Positions 31,975 to 43,649 of a DNA stretch of 64,000 nucleotides are shown piece by piece. The stretch covers positions 2,669,991-2,733,990 of the forward strand of contig JAJEKV010000077.1 in NCBI GenBank assembly GCA_021234155.1, in the 5' to 3' direction. Both the position numbers and the translations under genes were made by a program. This DNA comes from Isoetes taiwanensis (lineage: Eukaryota > Streptophyta > Lycopodiopsida > Isoetales > Isoetaceae). The notes under the pieces were generated by a model. It did no database searches. It saw nothing but the letters and a program-made list of their open reading frames with translations, and was not told where the DNA came from. Position 1 is the first letter of the stretch. Each line of letters starts with the position of its first letter.

Positions 31975-33960
31975 AACTTAAAATAATTTCCCATAACAAT
32001 ACAAGATAGAGGAAGGGGAGGTCCTTCAGAAGTGACCTCAATATGTTAGACACAACTTTCATCTTTCTAATGTTCCAAATTTTAAGCTTGATGATCGTCT
32101 TCATTTTTTTGTTTTTTAAACTGCTCCCATTTTCAATAGTGTACCTGGACAGAGTTACAAGGCCAGGATTTTCATCTAGCAGCAGGATGGTTGCTTTGGA
32201 CTATCTGGAAAAGACGAAGATTGGTAATATTCAAAGGTCTGGATGTGGCAGATAATCGTGTTCTCCAAGAAGCTCAAAGTTACATTGTAAAGTCGTATCA
32301 TTGTTCTTCACTTGCCCCTCGCAAGAGGCGATTGATTTTTGAGGAGTTTTTGGATGTGCACTCTTATGCTTAGGCAGGTTGCTTCACTCGGTGGGTCTCC
32401 GCTTATCCGCTGAGATTTTATTCCTGTCTCTGCATTTATACTTGTATTTGACTCTTTGATTGAATAAAGTCTGACGTCCTTCAACAAAAAAAAAAATAGT
32501 GTACATTTAGACTTTATGTATAGAAGTCATGCATTGTACTGACCTTAAAATTATATATTAACTATTGGGTTATATGGATTGAGAATGTTTGACCTTCAAA
32601 TAATTTATCGAAACATTAGGGTTGATCTTAAACCTCGACCTCCCAAATATTGCTAAGCCCTATGACATCCTTTTTCTCCGTTGACTACACTTAAAATAAT
32701 TCCTTCTCTTTAGATCTTTGCTTGGTTGATTATGACACATGTTTTCACAGTTGACCTGTCTTTTATAAGATATTTGAGTCATTTTTCACTCACCCCCTCC
32801 ATCATTGCTACCATTCAACATCCCATCAAATATAACAACTCATTTTCATACTAACAGTGCTTCCATTTATTGGTCCATATGCTCATACACCATATATTTT
32901 CATCATTTGCAAACATTCATTGACCTATATCTCCATTCTAACCCATCTTACATTGTCATTTCTTCACCCCTTATCATGCTAGCCATATCTTCCCATACTA
33001 AGAACATTGACTTAAAAATAGAATGGAATAGAATAGAATAGATTTTTTAACGTTCATGAAGACCAAGAGGTCATGGATTAAAAAGTCCTTGCCAATTATT
33101 TTCTTTTGGGCATCCAGTTGCCAGGATTTGGCAACAACTAAAGTTTTTCCATTTTATAGGATTAGTCATCATTGAGTCACATTCAAAGTTGCAAGACATC
33201 CACAAAAGATTTGAGAGAAATCACATGAGTAGTTTTTACAAGTCGACTTGAAGATTAGAAGATTTAGAAGTTCTGCTAATGCAAGAATTGCATGTCATTC
33301 GGCCTATTTTTCCATCCTCTTATGTTGATTCTCGCATATTTTGTTTAGACCTATTTTTCAGTCTCGATTTGCTCCATCAACCATTCATTTTGGAGTAAAC
33401 TATTAAAAAAAGCCTTCTTCAACACCAAAACATGTTTACAATGTCAAATGCCATGTTAGCATGACACATGTCTATCCTTTTTGCCATGTCATCAAAGCAC
33501 TTGGGCTAATTTTGAAGTTGCATGGGAGGCGATGTTCGTTATATCAAAATCATTCCACAAATCTCCTCGAAAATGTTTGATGTTCATCGGGGTTCTGTAC
33601 TTTTCACCGATGAAGTAATTCTATCACTCAATTTCAACTAGTCAATTAGTATTTGAATTTATCGAGCATATCTTTGGATCTGAACTAAATATCAAGTAAT
33701 ATGAATCTTAGACCATCAGGAAACCTTGAAATTCACCATAGCACAACATTGTAACTTTGTTATTGACCAGAACACTGTAGACGATTTGACACTGCTAGTC
33801 TGACGATTATGGAGCTAGAAAGGAAGAATCTGGCAGTTCAGCCTTCACCGAGATTTCAAATATTTGTTTAGCTCAAAACAATTTGCCCAGCACAATGCCC
33901 TAAAGAAGCAATACTCATCTTTTTAGTATCTTATAACAATTTAGGTACCATTGAGCATAA
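31975..33960. repeat. direct duplicate of 28,035-29,640
   Basis: From 'tgtaacttaaaataatttccc' onward the sequence repeats the 28,035 block in the same orientation at moderate divergence, including the (TATTC)n terminus near 33,020 and the LTR region after 33,360. It differs by an L1 insertion at 32,145-32,494. Confidence 0.75.
32135..32504 (+). mobile_element. 5'-truncated L1-type LINE insertion with poly(A) and 10-bp target duplication
   Basis: A 350-bp insert is flanked by a perfect AATAGTGTAC duplication (32,135-32,144 and 32,495-32,504; the right copy merges with the A run). It encodes the last ~65 residues of a plant L1 ORF2 ('AAGWLLWTIWKRRRLVIFKG', then '...SYIVKSYHCSS...'), ending with a stop near 32,371. 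A ~110-bp 3' UTR follows with the poly(A) signal AATAAA (32,463) and a ~12-A tail. The sister copies at 28,150 and 56,390 lack it, which confirms insertion after the duplication. Confidence 0.85.
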
Positions 33961-34060
33961 TGACATCATATAAGAGATGATGTTCTAGGTACCATTGCAA
34001 TTTTCCTGACACTGACAATACAATACAGATAATGTGATCTGACACACTACAAACATTCCC
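33360..34060 (-). repeat. copia family 2 LTR fragment
   Basis: Minus-strand LTR DNA whose start (TGTTTGTAGTGTGTCAGATC on the minus strand) lies next to a purine tract at ~34,056-34,070. This is the reference uninterrupted copy for the target of copia family 1. The other end of the LTR is not resolved. Confidence 0.65.
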
Positions 34061-34399
34061 TCTTCAGATCATTTTCATGTTAAGCAGTTTAACTGAGGCA
34101 AATCACCCGTCTTACCTTTTGCACTGAATACAAATCACTTTTCTTAACCCTTTGTGCATAATATATTGAACATCATTGACCTGAGTAATCTTTTGCATCA
34201 TGTCCCCTCTGAATTATATATTGCATGCATCACGTTGCCTCTAAACTATATGTTGGATGCATGTACAAGATCGTTGTAAAACTCAACTTACTAAAATTTT
34301 GATTGTAAATGAAGCATCAGATCAAAAAATTTTCCTTGCCGCATATAACCTTGCATTTTATATTCATATATATTTCACAAGAGTCCTGTGACACATTTT

Positions 34400-34785
34400 G
34401 TCATGTCCAAGTAAATGTTTGAACTTATTGAACTTCATTTTAGACGATGCTTTTGTGAAGATATCTGCAACTTGATCCTGTGCAACAACTTATATGACTG
34501 TAATATATTTCTTGCTAACCATTTTTCTTATAAAATGTATGTGAAGCTCAATGTGTTTGGTCCTTTGGTGCAAAACTAAATTCTTAGTAATGGCTATACA
34601 ACTCTGACTATCACTTAGCAAAATAGTAGGATCTGTTTGAACAATACCAAGTTCATCTAACAACCTTCTGGTCCATATACTTTTCCTTAGCAACAAGAGT
34701 ATCTGCAACATATTCAGCTTCAGCTGAGGACATTGCAATACTGGATTGCTTCTTCAATTTCCATGCAATTGATGCACCTCTAAGG
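34400..34785 (-). pseudogene. copia family 2 RNase H fragment
   Basis: Minus-strand RNase H end: 'AMSSAEAEYAADTL'-like words in decayed form near 34,700, then 'LLDELGIVQTDPTILLSDSQ' and 'RTKHIELHIHFIRKM'. The domain is cut at 34,785 exactly where the unclassified cassette starts. Confidence 0.75.
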
Positions 34786-35148
34786 GCTAGCAAGGTTCGC
34801 TGCCTCGTAGCCAAATCCCGTGGGCTTCTATTGTTAGTTATTGATTGCCAATATCCGACTTTTAAATTGACTTCATGGCCACGTCGGATATGTCTTCTTT
34901 AAGGCTTTTAGCCGACGGTTGGGAGACTTTTCTCCCAAGATCTTCTTCTGGCTGATAGGTCGTATACTTTGATGTAGATTTGGTATAGAATTGTGTACCC
35001 TGAAATACCTTCTCTTATTCTTTTTATATATTCAGTCCACCTTTAACGTTTCAGTACCCAGTCGTTGTTCCTGTTCTTGTCTCTATTCGGCCTCTTGGAG
35101 CCATCATTTTGGTTTTGGTAAAATGCTGGTCAAACATATTCCTAGCCA

Positions 35149-35373
35149 TTAAGCATCTGGATTGTTATCCCTGAAGTTAAAAGTTAAAAGATCTATAAAT
35201 CCATAATTATATTTCCATCGAGGTGTGGTTACATTATAAACAAAACCAGTCTTCGACCTTGGCATAGACCTTTTATACCAGATGTATGCATTTAAAACTG
35301 TCAGAGCGAAAACCAGGTGCAATTCGTCGTAGGACGGCATAAAGTGGAACCAGGTGGGATTTATCGTCGGCAC
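35149..35373 (-). CDS. small unrecognised ORF of the cassette (74 aa)
   Basis: Begins 'MPTINPTWFHFMPSYDEL' and has one hydrophobic stretch ('LVFALTVLNAYIWY') that could be a membrane segment. The sister at 61,566-61,748 is 60 aa because an indel changes the end. No family recognised. Confidence 0.35.
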   Translation of the reverse strand: MPTINPTWFHFMPSYDELHLVFALTVLNAYIWYKRSMPRSKTGFVYNVTTPRWKYNYGFIDLLTFNFRDNNPDA

Positions 35374-35515
35374 AGAATTCGGAGTTGGCTTGGCGTGGTC
35401 CGATTCTATTGTATCATAGGAGGTGTACTACAGAATATGAAGAGACATAATAAAGACGAACAAAACAAATAAAAGAAAGAAGGTGCGGGCAGAAAGAGCA
35501 TTCCCGGGGACCACT

Positions 35516-36067
35516 TCATCTTTTCTCGCCCGTTATCATTGTCGAAGAGTCTCCTTCCTTTTTTGGTTTCTTCGTTCCTCTTGCCAATAAGGCTCTACAC
35601 ACATATTCCAGAAGATTTTTCTCACAATAGTTAATACACAATTTGGCACAATCACCTATTAAAAGAATATGCTGGTAGCGCCCAGATCTTTGCACATCGC
35701 CCATCTTTTGTAGCAGATCAAAGCAGGTTGTAGATCTTACAAAATTAGCCTTCTTCGCTTCCATATTTGCATCGTCCATGCACCCCATGACCTCTAACAA
35801 TTTCATATTATATCCAGCTTCTTTCATATCCTGCGAATGGTGTAGGCGATCACATTTTGCCAAGAATGTACCTTCCCACATGCGACTACATGAATTGATC
35901 CCTTTCTCTCTAATCGGCATGTCTTTTCGTGATAGACACCACGGTATACATCCTCGTTTTGTTGAACGGACTGTAAGATTGCCCGGCCCCGAGAGAACTC
36001 CTTTTCCTCTTGATCGACATCTCATCGCCGACTCCACGCCCTCTATAATCTGCTTCCCTCTGTCCAT
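35516..36067 (-). pseudogene. cysteine-rich cassette protein, left copy with scrambled N-terminal half
   Basis: 183 codons. The C-terminal ~110 residues are identical to the 60,869-61,423 protein, but residues ~13-73 are read partly in other frames because of clustered one- to three-base indels, so most of the zinc-ligand cysteines seen in the sister are lost. A TATA-like element (ttatatcctcctagg on the plus strand, ~36,130) lies upstream. This copy is either decaying or contains consensus errors. Confidence 0.5.
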
Positions 36068-36849
36068 TTTTGCCGTCTCTGAATTATCTGAACTCCTTAT
36101 GATCTGCGAGAGGATCGTTTCGCGTTCTTATATCCTCCTAGGATTGCCTTTCCTTCAATATTCTCCGTCACGCTGAATTTAATGTGGAAATATGCTCTAG
36201 TCCGGACCGGATTCCTATTATCCTGTTGATATGATCATTATTACTTTAAGCCTATCGTCATCGACACCGCATCACATCCCCCCTATATCATTACTTATCT
36301 TTGTCCGCCTATATTAACTAAAAGTTACTCTATTCTGTAGACATCCCTCTATTTGACGTACTTACTCATCTCAGCCCTTCCCTAGCCTATCCTAGACGTC
36401 AATTATGACGGAATATCCATTAATGGTTGGGGTTTATCGCCACGTCACGACTCTGTGCGCGTTCCCCTTTATAGAGTGTCGCCCCCGTGGCATTTCTACC
36501 TGTAACCAACAGTTTCTTTCCTAATTCAAATTTTAGGAGCTCTTGGGTATCAGGCTACTTCTATTCTACTTCAATTTCCTTCCGTGTCCTGCTTGGTGGA
36601 TCTATAATCCACTTGATTAATCCGGAGTAGACAGTCACATCCAGTGCTTATGTTGCCAAACTTAGAACAAGGTCATTTTCGACTATTATAATACGATATT
36701 ATCATGTTTCTAGTACAATCTCTAGATAATTCTTAAAGTCAAGCTTAACAATTTCTCTAAAACTGCATCTGATCCGAAAGTAGAAAAGGGATAGACATTC
36801 ATGACTGACCTCATCCATTATTCATCCGCTATCCGCTATCCACTATGGA

Positions 36850-37890
36850 GCTATACGGCCTGGCCAAATCTTAGGTGAGAGGAGATGTGCTAGACAAAGG
36901 ACTCAAGAAGCTAAAGTACAATGAGCAAGATCACCTCATTGAGTTCTTTCAAAAGTTTGACAATCTTATTGCTCTGGATGCTACAAGAGTACCAATAACT
37001 AAAGAATATCAGGTAATGTCATTATCACGTGCCAAAGATCAAGACCAAGTGTTTTAAGTCTTCAAAATATTTCAGATTGAAGTAGAATTGCAAACAGGTT
37101 CAATAAATATTGTTTGACAAATGGAATAAGGAGATAAATAGCCTGCTCACACACTCCGCAACAGAATGTTGCAGAGGGAAAGAATGGGTCTACCTTAAAT
37201 GCAGTGAGAGTTATGTTCAAGCACGCTGGATTGCCCAATTTTCTATTGGAGGAAGCTGTCAAGACATCAATTAATATCCAAAACAAAGAGCTTGAATGGA
37301 AGAATGCCAGACCAATTATGGTATGGTATTGAACCATCATTTGAAATGTTTAAGGTCTATGGTTATGCTGGTCATGTTATATACCAGAAGAAAATAGGAA
37401 GAAATTAAATGATAGATCATGCTTGTATTACCTAATTGGCTATGATGAGTAGTCCAAGGGCTATTTGCTTTATGAACCCGTAAAGAAGAAGATAATTCTG
37501 AGCAGAGATGTGATTTTTGATGAAGTGGCCTTGTATAAAAATAAAGAGAAGATAGCATCAAAACATTAGAAAATGACAATGAACATAATGTGAAATAAAC
37601 ATAGATGATTTGAATGATGATGATAATGAAGGAAAAGAGTCACACGTGGATGGTGCAACAAATAAATCAGATAATGAAGGGAGATTGAAATCTAATAATG
37701 GCTCAAGTCAAATAGTAGGGAAGAAAAGAAGAAAGATAGAAGTTGAAAAACTTAAAGCTGATATACAAATAGAAATATAGCACTTTGATAGAGGAGAAAA
37801 AGGAAGAAGTGAAAGGCTTAAAAATGAATGGCAATAATTAAGCCCAGTGTCATGTCTAGCGAAGAAGAAGCAATGTGTGCAGCAGACTCA
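36850..37890 (+). pseudogene. copia gag core and integrase C-terminal fragment
   Basis: Gag core words occur at 36,870-37,057 ('RGDVLDKGLKKLKYNEQDH', 'LIEFFQKFDNLIAL'). Then, with a deletion and several frame changes, integrase words follow: 'HTPQQNVVAE'-like near 37,150, 'MFKHAGLPNFLLEEAVKTS' (37,210-37,260), 'EMFKVYGYAGHV' near 37,350 and 'IILSRDVIFDEVALYKN' (37,490-37,545). A hydrophilic linker runs to 37,890, where a LINE 3' tail begins. As in copia family 1, protease and the integrase core are missing. Confidence 0.7.
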
Positions 37891-37892
37891 AA

Positions 37893-38700
37893 ATGATTGG
37901 AAGGAAAGAAGGAAGGAAAGAAGTATATTTTAACTTCTGTAGAGGCCAAACCGACCTATGAGATGGTACATGCAATACATAAAGCAGATAGAAACCACAC
38001 TGAAAATACAAATGCTATTATACAATGTGTCCCTACTACTGGATGAAAAACCCCCATGAGGGAGGAAAAACCCTAGTAGTAGGCTCTCAGATTCCCTGTC
38101 CTGTAAGGGACACTTTGGCGGCGGAGACTTGCAAAATATAGGATGGGAGACTTGCAACCATTGGCGATGCCAGCAAGTGATGCAGCAGTGTCTTAGAGCA
38201 TCTAAGATCAATATGTGCTGCTCCGATGTGCATATATGCCAGACACTTCTACAGAGCATGCTGCTCATCCTCTATTGTTTGCATGCGGCAACATTGGCAT
38301 ATTCTCTCATGCCAGAGGATTCCCTACCCTTCATCCGTACTCCAGCGACCTGTTTCAATTCTGAGATGATGGGACCCCATCCTCGTGGAGGCAATAGCTC
38401 TCCGTTTCTTCATAGATATATGTCCTTTCAAGTACTGATGTAGAACATATTCCAGCGCTGGATTAACCTGCGTGCAGTAGTGCTCTGTTTTAGGCTTCGC
38501 AAGAGTGGCTGCATCCCATAGAGGGGTAGCAAAGTGCTCATTCAGGTGCGCATCATATTCCTTGGCATCAGGCATAGCAACAATCTGCTGGTAGTATATA
38601 GACCACGTTGCGAACCACCCCTTACAGTGCTCCCGCCCTACTCTCTTCAGCTGTTGTAGCCTTTGTACCAATAATGAAGCCCTATGGGGAAAATATCCAT
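37893..38700 (-). pseudogene. LINE ORF2 C-terminus with (TTCC)n tail, left copy
   Basis: The minus strand carries the end of a LINE ORF2: from 38,671 'GREHCKGWFATWSIYYQQIV', then 'RMGSHHLRIETGRWSTDEG'. After frame breaks a zinc-knuckle-like cysteine cluster and 'LHHLLASPMVASLPS'-type wording follow in the 38,280-38,130 region. The 3' UTR ends '...GTTAAAATATACTT' followed by (CTTTCCTTCC)n at 37,893-37,925. It splits a copia family 2 body. A mirror copy lies at 58,170-59,020. Confidence 0.7.
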
Positions 38701-39560
38701 GCTATTGACTTTATGGAAATATGGTCCCTTGACTTTACACAAACATATCACAATATACTTGATAACGTGTATATACTCCTCTACTCCCTAATCGTAGGAT
38801 CTCAGAAGAAATGTGCCCCGAAACAATAAAAGATGTTGAAGAAATGGAAGGGGAACTTTACAGAGAACTAATAGGATGACTACTATATGTATCTAACTGC
38901 ACCAGACCTAATATTGCATTCTCAATAAGTCTGCTAAATAGATACTCGAATAATCCAGGGAAAATGCAATAGGCAACTGTAAAAAGAGTCTTGAAATTTT
39001 TGAAAGAATCTCAAGTTCAAGGCATTTGCTATTCTAGTGAAGATTTGACTCTCACAGGCTATTGTGATGCAGGCTGGGCATCAAACCTAAACTATAGAAA
39101 ATCCACTTCAGGATTTTCAATTCAACTTGGAGGTGCATCAATTGCACGGAAATTTAAGAAGCAATCCAGTATTGCAATGTCATCAGCTGAAGCTGAATAT
39201 GCTGCAGATACTCTTGTTGCTAAGGAAATTTATATGGACCAGAAGGTTGTTAGATGAACTTGGTATTGTTCAAACAGATCCTACTATTTGCTAAGTGATA
39301 GTCAGAGTTGTATAGCCATTACTAAGAATTCAGTTTTGCGCCAAAGAACCAAACACATTGAGCTTCACATACATTTCATAAGAAAAATGGTTAGCAAGAA
39401 ATATATTACAGTCATATAAGTTGGTGCACAGGATCAAGTTGCAGATATCTTCACAAAAGCATTGCCTAAAATGAAGTTCAATAAGTTCAAACATTTACTT
39501 GGAGTTACATGACAAAATGTGTCACAGGACTCTTGTGAAATATATATGAATATAAAAATG
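38700..39560 (+). pseudogene. copia family 2 RNase H fragment
   Basis: Linker from about 38,760, then RNase H in frame at 38,991-39,257 ('LTLTGYCDAGWASNLNYRKS', 'SIAMSSAEAEYAADTL'). The end of the domain follows in a shifted frame to about 39,510 ('RTKHIELHIHFIRKM', 'ADIFTKALPKMKF'). Mirror at 57,400-58,150. Confidence 0.8.
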
Positions 39561-39777
39561 CAAGGTTATATGCTGCAAGGAAAATTTTTGATACAGGTGC
39601 TTCATTTACAATCAAAATTTTAGTAACTTGAGTTTTACATTGATCTTGTACATGAATGCAACATATAGTTCAGAGGCAACATGATGCATGTAATATATAA
39701 TTCAGAGGGGACATGATGCAAAAGATTACTCAGGTCAATGATGTTGAATATATTATGCATAAAAGGCTAAGAAAAGT

Positions 39778-40090
39778 GATTTCTATTCAGACGGGTGATT
39801 TGCCTCAGTTAAACTGCTTAACACGAAAATGATCTGAAGAGGGAATGTTGTAGTGTGTCAGACCACATTATCTGTATTGTATTATCTGTGTCAGGAAAAT
39901 TACAATGGTACATAGAGCATCATCTCGAGGTTAAGAAAAGTGATTTGTATTCAACGCAAAAGATAAGATGGGTGATTTGCCTAAGTTAAACTACTTAACA
40001 CAAAAATGATATGAAGAGGGAATGTTGTAATGTGTCAGATCACATTATCTGTATTGTATTGTTTGTGTCAGGAAAATCGCAATGGTACCT
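39778..40090 (+). repeat. copia family 2 3' internal/LTR start, tandem duplicate
   Basis: Two copies of the same segment lie in tandem. In each, a purine-rich stretch (gaagaggga) is followed by the LTR start TGTTGTA (39,845 and 40,023). The first copy ends at the inner edge of inverted repeat 3 (39,917). LTR DNA continues to about 40,310. Confidence 0.65.
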
Positions 40091-40690
40091 AGAACATCAT
40101 CTCTTAATATGATGTCATTATGCTCAATGATACCTAAATTGTTATAAGATACTAGAAAGATGAATATTGCTTCTTAAAAGCATTGTGCTAGGCAAATTGT
40201 TTTGAGCTAAACAAATATTTGAAATCTCGGTGAAGGCTGAACCGTCGGATTCTTCCTTTCTAGCTCCATAACCGTCGGACTAGCAAAGGTCAAATCGTCT
40301 ATTACCGCACCAGGTTGATAAAATGAATAGAATGCATCAAATGTTGGGGTTATTGGGTTTGTATAATCCATATGATCTGCAGATTTGTTGTGATTTTGAT
40401 GTGGTGCATTGATCTAATCCATTCTACCATTTAGGGCTAGCAAATGTGTTATCTTACTTTAGTTCCAGGATGGGCTACTCTTTCTTGTGTATAGTGGATA
40501 TATCTAATGAACAGCTTATTGGCCGAAATTTGCTTTGCTATAAGATAAGCAATTTCATGTTTTTCTTTAATTTCAAGTTTTGGCCATTCAAATTAGCAAC
40601 TATTGGTTTTAAATTGTTTGTTCTTCACATATCCTATTTGTTCAAGTATTTTTCCTTTCTTACTTTCTTATTTAAGATAACATTCAACAC

Positions 40691-41141
40691 ATAACCAACA
40701 CATAACTACCATTGACATTAATAAATATAACCATTGGATCCAACACATTTAAATTAAAATCCCCCTTAAACCCCCTTTGGTTTGGGTGCATATTCACACG
40801 GGGGGTGACTTCGGGCATCGAGAGCTGTCGGATTGGCATATTCGCCCCTTATTCCATAATCTACACCGTACGTAAAGTTCCTCATTTGTGGGGTATGCAA
40901 GTACAAGATTTGCTATCTTTGTATAATAAGATTCAAAAAAATACTATAAGATTTCAACAGGAATACTATATGGTGTTGATTTAAATGACGTCCAAAATAC
41001 AATTATGAGGGCTCTCACGCCCTACGCCACCCCCGTGTGAATATGCACCCAAACCAAAGGGGTTTAAGGGGATTTTAATTTAAATGTGTTGGATCCAATG
41101 GTTATATTTATTAATGTCAATGGTAGTTATGTGTTGGTTAT
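40691..41141. mobile_element. foldback/MITE-like element with ~130-bp inverted termini
   Basis: Left terminus 40,691-~40,825 and right terminus ~41,011-41,141 are reverse complements with only small indels in C/G runs ('ataaccaacacataactacc' outside, 'cacccccgtgtgaatatgcac' inside). The central ~185 bp has no transposase. The corresponding left-arm sequence (20,390) lacks it, which supports insertion. A target duplication is not clear because neighbouring bases were also lost. Confidence 0.75.
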
Positions 41142-43260
41142 TATACTTAAAATTTTTTTGGCCCTTGGGCCAAAAAAAAGCAGAGGCGTGAGAATATAAA
41201 AAGACATTTAAAACATGTAGCAATATGTGTTATGTGTTTATGTTAATAATGTTAATGATAGCTATGTGTTGGTTGTTATATCGAAAAAATTTCGACCCTT
41301 CGGCCTAAAATTTCTGTTCTCGTTATTCTAATCAAACTAGAACGCATAGCGTTTTGCATAAAAATGGAAAGCAGAGGAGTCAATTAATATACATAAGCAA
41401 CTTTTCATTAAATGTACACCGCCGACCAAAGGTTTAGTAGCTTCTTATGCCGAGGAAAATAAGAAATGAGGAAGAGCTACATAGTTACTTCCTCCAAAAA
41501 GCAAAAGAATAAAATGTAGTATACCTTTAACGAGAATACACCACTCTTCTAGGTCCGTGAGAATTTCGCCATAGCTCTCAAGGAATGCACAAGCCTAGCG
41601 AGACCATGCACGGATTGAACTGAGCAAGTAGAAAAAAAAAAGTATTCACCTATTTGGGCACTTGGAAATGCATTTGGAAATGGACTTGGAAATGCATGTG
41701 GATCTTCATATCGCCTATATTCTTCACATACATCTTCATAGTCATCTTCATATGCATCACGCTTCATATTCTTCTTCAAAAAGCCGGCTTCTTCATATTC
41801 ATCATATTCATTTTCATCTTGAAAATCATATCCATGATAAATAACTTTACTTTTGCCTATGTTTAGCATTTGATCTGCCGAATAACCTGCTGTTTGATAG
41901 TCAAACTTGGGTCATGGCCCTGCATTAAATTGAGACCGAGATAATCCCAACAACTCCTTGGCACTTGGGAATGGTCTTTAATGTAAAGTATCTTCAATGA
42001 CCGAACATGATAGATTTTAAAACCGTAGCATCCTTATCAAGAGTAATGTTCAAGAATTCTCGTCTGTTACAACATGCCACAAGCCTTGTGAAATTAATGA
42101 CCGGATCATGTGAAATCTCCATTCTTCATATTTATAAAGGGTTAAAAACATCTTAGTCTCAAAGGAGCTATAATCTCATAAATCTGTCAAAGCGTGCACA
42201 CCTGCCGCCAAGCCGAGGTTCAACTCTCCTGAAATTCTTCTCTCCTTCAATTGTTTGTCAATCCAACAACGATTCTTGTAGGCCTTTGATCACGCATGCA
42301 ATTGTGCCTTGAAGAAGGAATACCCAAATCCCAGTAAGCGATCTATATCCTTCTAGAAAAAACAGTCGGCACTCCCCTCGTATCGAGTCTGGATCAACCA
42401 TAAATACCCATTGCAAAGACTCTTGAGCCCAGGGGCAATTATAAGCAGACGCAGTGGCTTAGTAGGATCATTTGCATCAAGCAACAACACCGGGTGATGA
42501 TGGCATCTGCTACAAAAATCATTCATTTCATAACCTAAAACCGCAGTTTCTCTATCTCAAAAGCAAAACCATTACATCGCGCCTCTGCGAGCGTTGAGAA
42601 GACATCGCGGGAGCTTGAGATCCATATATACCAAACGGTTGCAGCCTCAAACATAGTTGGGGAGACATTTTTGTGAGAGAATCATAGGCCCATTTTGCAT
42701 CCGAGAGGCCGGAAGAACACAAGCTTGTGGGTCTATTGCATGGAAGCTTCGGAGGTGCAAAAATGGGTGGATGTTGGTAAAAAGGTAGTTACTCTTGCCA
42801 TGATGATGATGCATAGCTAGGAGCTCCTCTATCCTTGTAAAAAAAAAAATATTTAACTACTCTCAACCTACCTTGGAGAACGACCGCATGAATCGGCTAG
42901 CTTTTTGTCGTTTTATAAACCCTAGTTTTGCAAATGATGAGATAAACCGAAAAAACCGGATCCGAGAAAGCGCCATAGCTTTTTCGGTTTTGGAATCAGT
43001 CTTCTTTGCCTTTGCAACTGCCATAGCCACCGGTTCGAACAGGGTCTTCGCTTCTTGCCCCCCGCACAACATCGTAAATCAAGGCCTGCGGATATATAGA
43101 TAAATTTAATCACGGCCATCCAATTCTCCCTCTTATAAAAAATCAACGGCCAAGAAACGGAGCACTCTAGAAATACTATTTAGTATGTCTAGTTGAATAC
43201 GACAACAAAATCATAGAAAAACCTTAGTAAATATCACAAAAGAAACCCCCTGTTATTATG
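41142..43260. other. insertion relative to the left arm; unassigned
   Basis: Together with the foldback element this forms a ~2.57-kb insertion absent from the left arm. 41,120-41,310 repeats the phrase 'gatag/ggtagttatgtgttggtt.ttata' plus '(a)aaattt...gaccctt.ggcc' at ~140-bp spacing. 41,549-41,869 (minus) is an acidic Tyr/Glu/Asp-rich frame over short DNA repeats. 42,320-42,620 (minus) has coding-like codon runs ('APGLKSLCNGYLWLIQTRYE') that I do not recognise. Confidence 0.4.
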
Positions 43261-43600
43261 CTACATATTGGACATTGTGTAAATGTTTCTTTTGAGTTGT
43301 CGTTTCTTGATATTAAGATTATAACAAGCAGGGGGTAGAGAGATCAGGGGGTAGAGAGATCACCCTACAACTACAACCACCTTTTCAAGAAAAAGAAATC
43401 ATTCGAAACATTCACCTATTTATTTTTCTCTATTTTTTGAAGTTGTACACTCTTTACAACTCACAACATTAGAGAGATCACCTTGTACAAGTGCAACCAC
43501 CACTGCACAAAGAAATCATTTGGAACATTCTCATATTTATTAATTAGCTATTTTTGAAGTTCTACATTCCTTATAAAGTAGTCTAGAGAGTAGTTTGTAA
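43260..43600. repeat. inverted-repeat arm with ~110-bp tandem duplication
   Basis: 43,260-43,475 mirrors 20,150-20,345. The segment 'tacaac.acaaccacc...gaaatcatt.gaaacatt' to 'ttttgaagttgtaca' at ~43,370-43,470 is repeated in diverged form at ~43,480-43,580; the left arm has one copy. Confidence 0.6.
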
Positions 43601-43649
43601 ATTCCTATACAAAGTAACCAAATGTGCTTTGAACTAGTTATTGTAATGT

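Larger units (their letters stand above)
34786..36850 (-). other. unclassified multi-ORF cassette, left copy
   Basis: About 2 kb that resembles none of the surrounding retroelements. It is less AT-rich and carries several short frames on the minus strand (36,067-35,516, 35,373-35,149 and a 32-codon frame further on) with TATA-like and TGACG motifs upstream. It is inserted between copia gag (plus strand, from 36,850) and copia RNase H (minus strand, to 34,785). The same cassette sits at 60,060-62,150. No LTR, TIR or reverse transcriptase is visible inside. Origin unknown; a foreign or viral source is one possibility, but no homology can be claimed. Confidence 0.5.
32921..39917. repeat. inverted repeat pair 3, left arm
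   Basis: Matches 64,000 (window end) down to 56,990 in reverse orientation over about 7 kb: LTR DNA, copia RNase H, the unclassified cassette, copia gag/integrase, the LINE fragment and a second RNase H piece. The outer end lies beyond the window on the right, so the true length is unknown. Confidence 0.88.

Noticed and set aside
34786-36850. Assignment of the cassette to a particular virus group
   Set aside because: Small cysteine-rich frames occur in many systems and no replication, coat or movement gene could be recognised.
41549-41869. Acidic Tyr/Glu/Asp-rich minus-strand protein
   Set aside because: It follows short DNA repeats (ggaaatgcat, cttcatat) and has no family signature; composition alone explains it.
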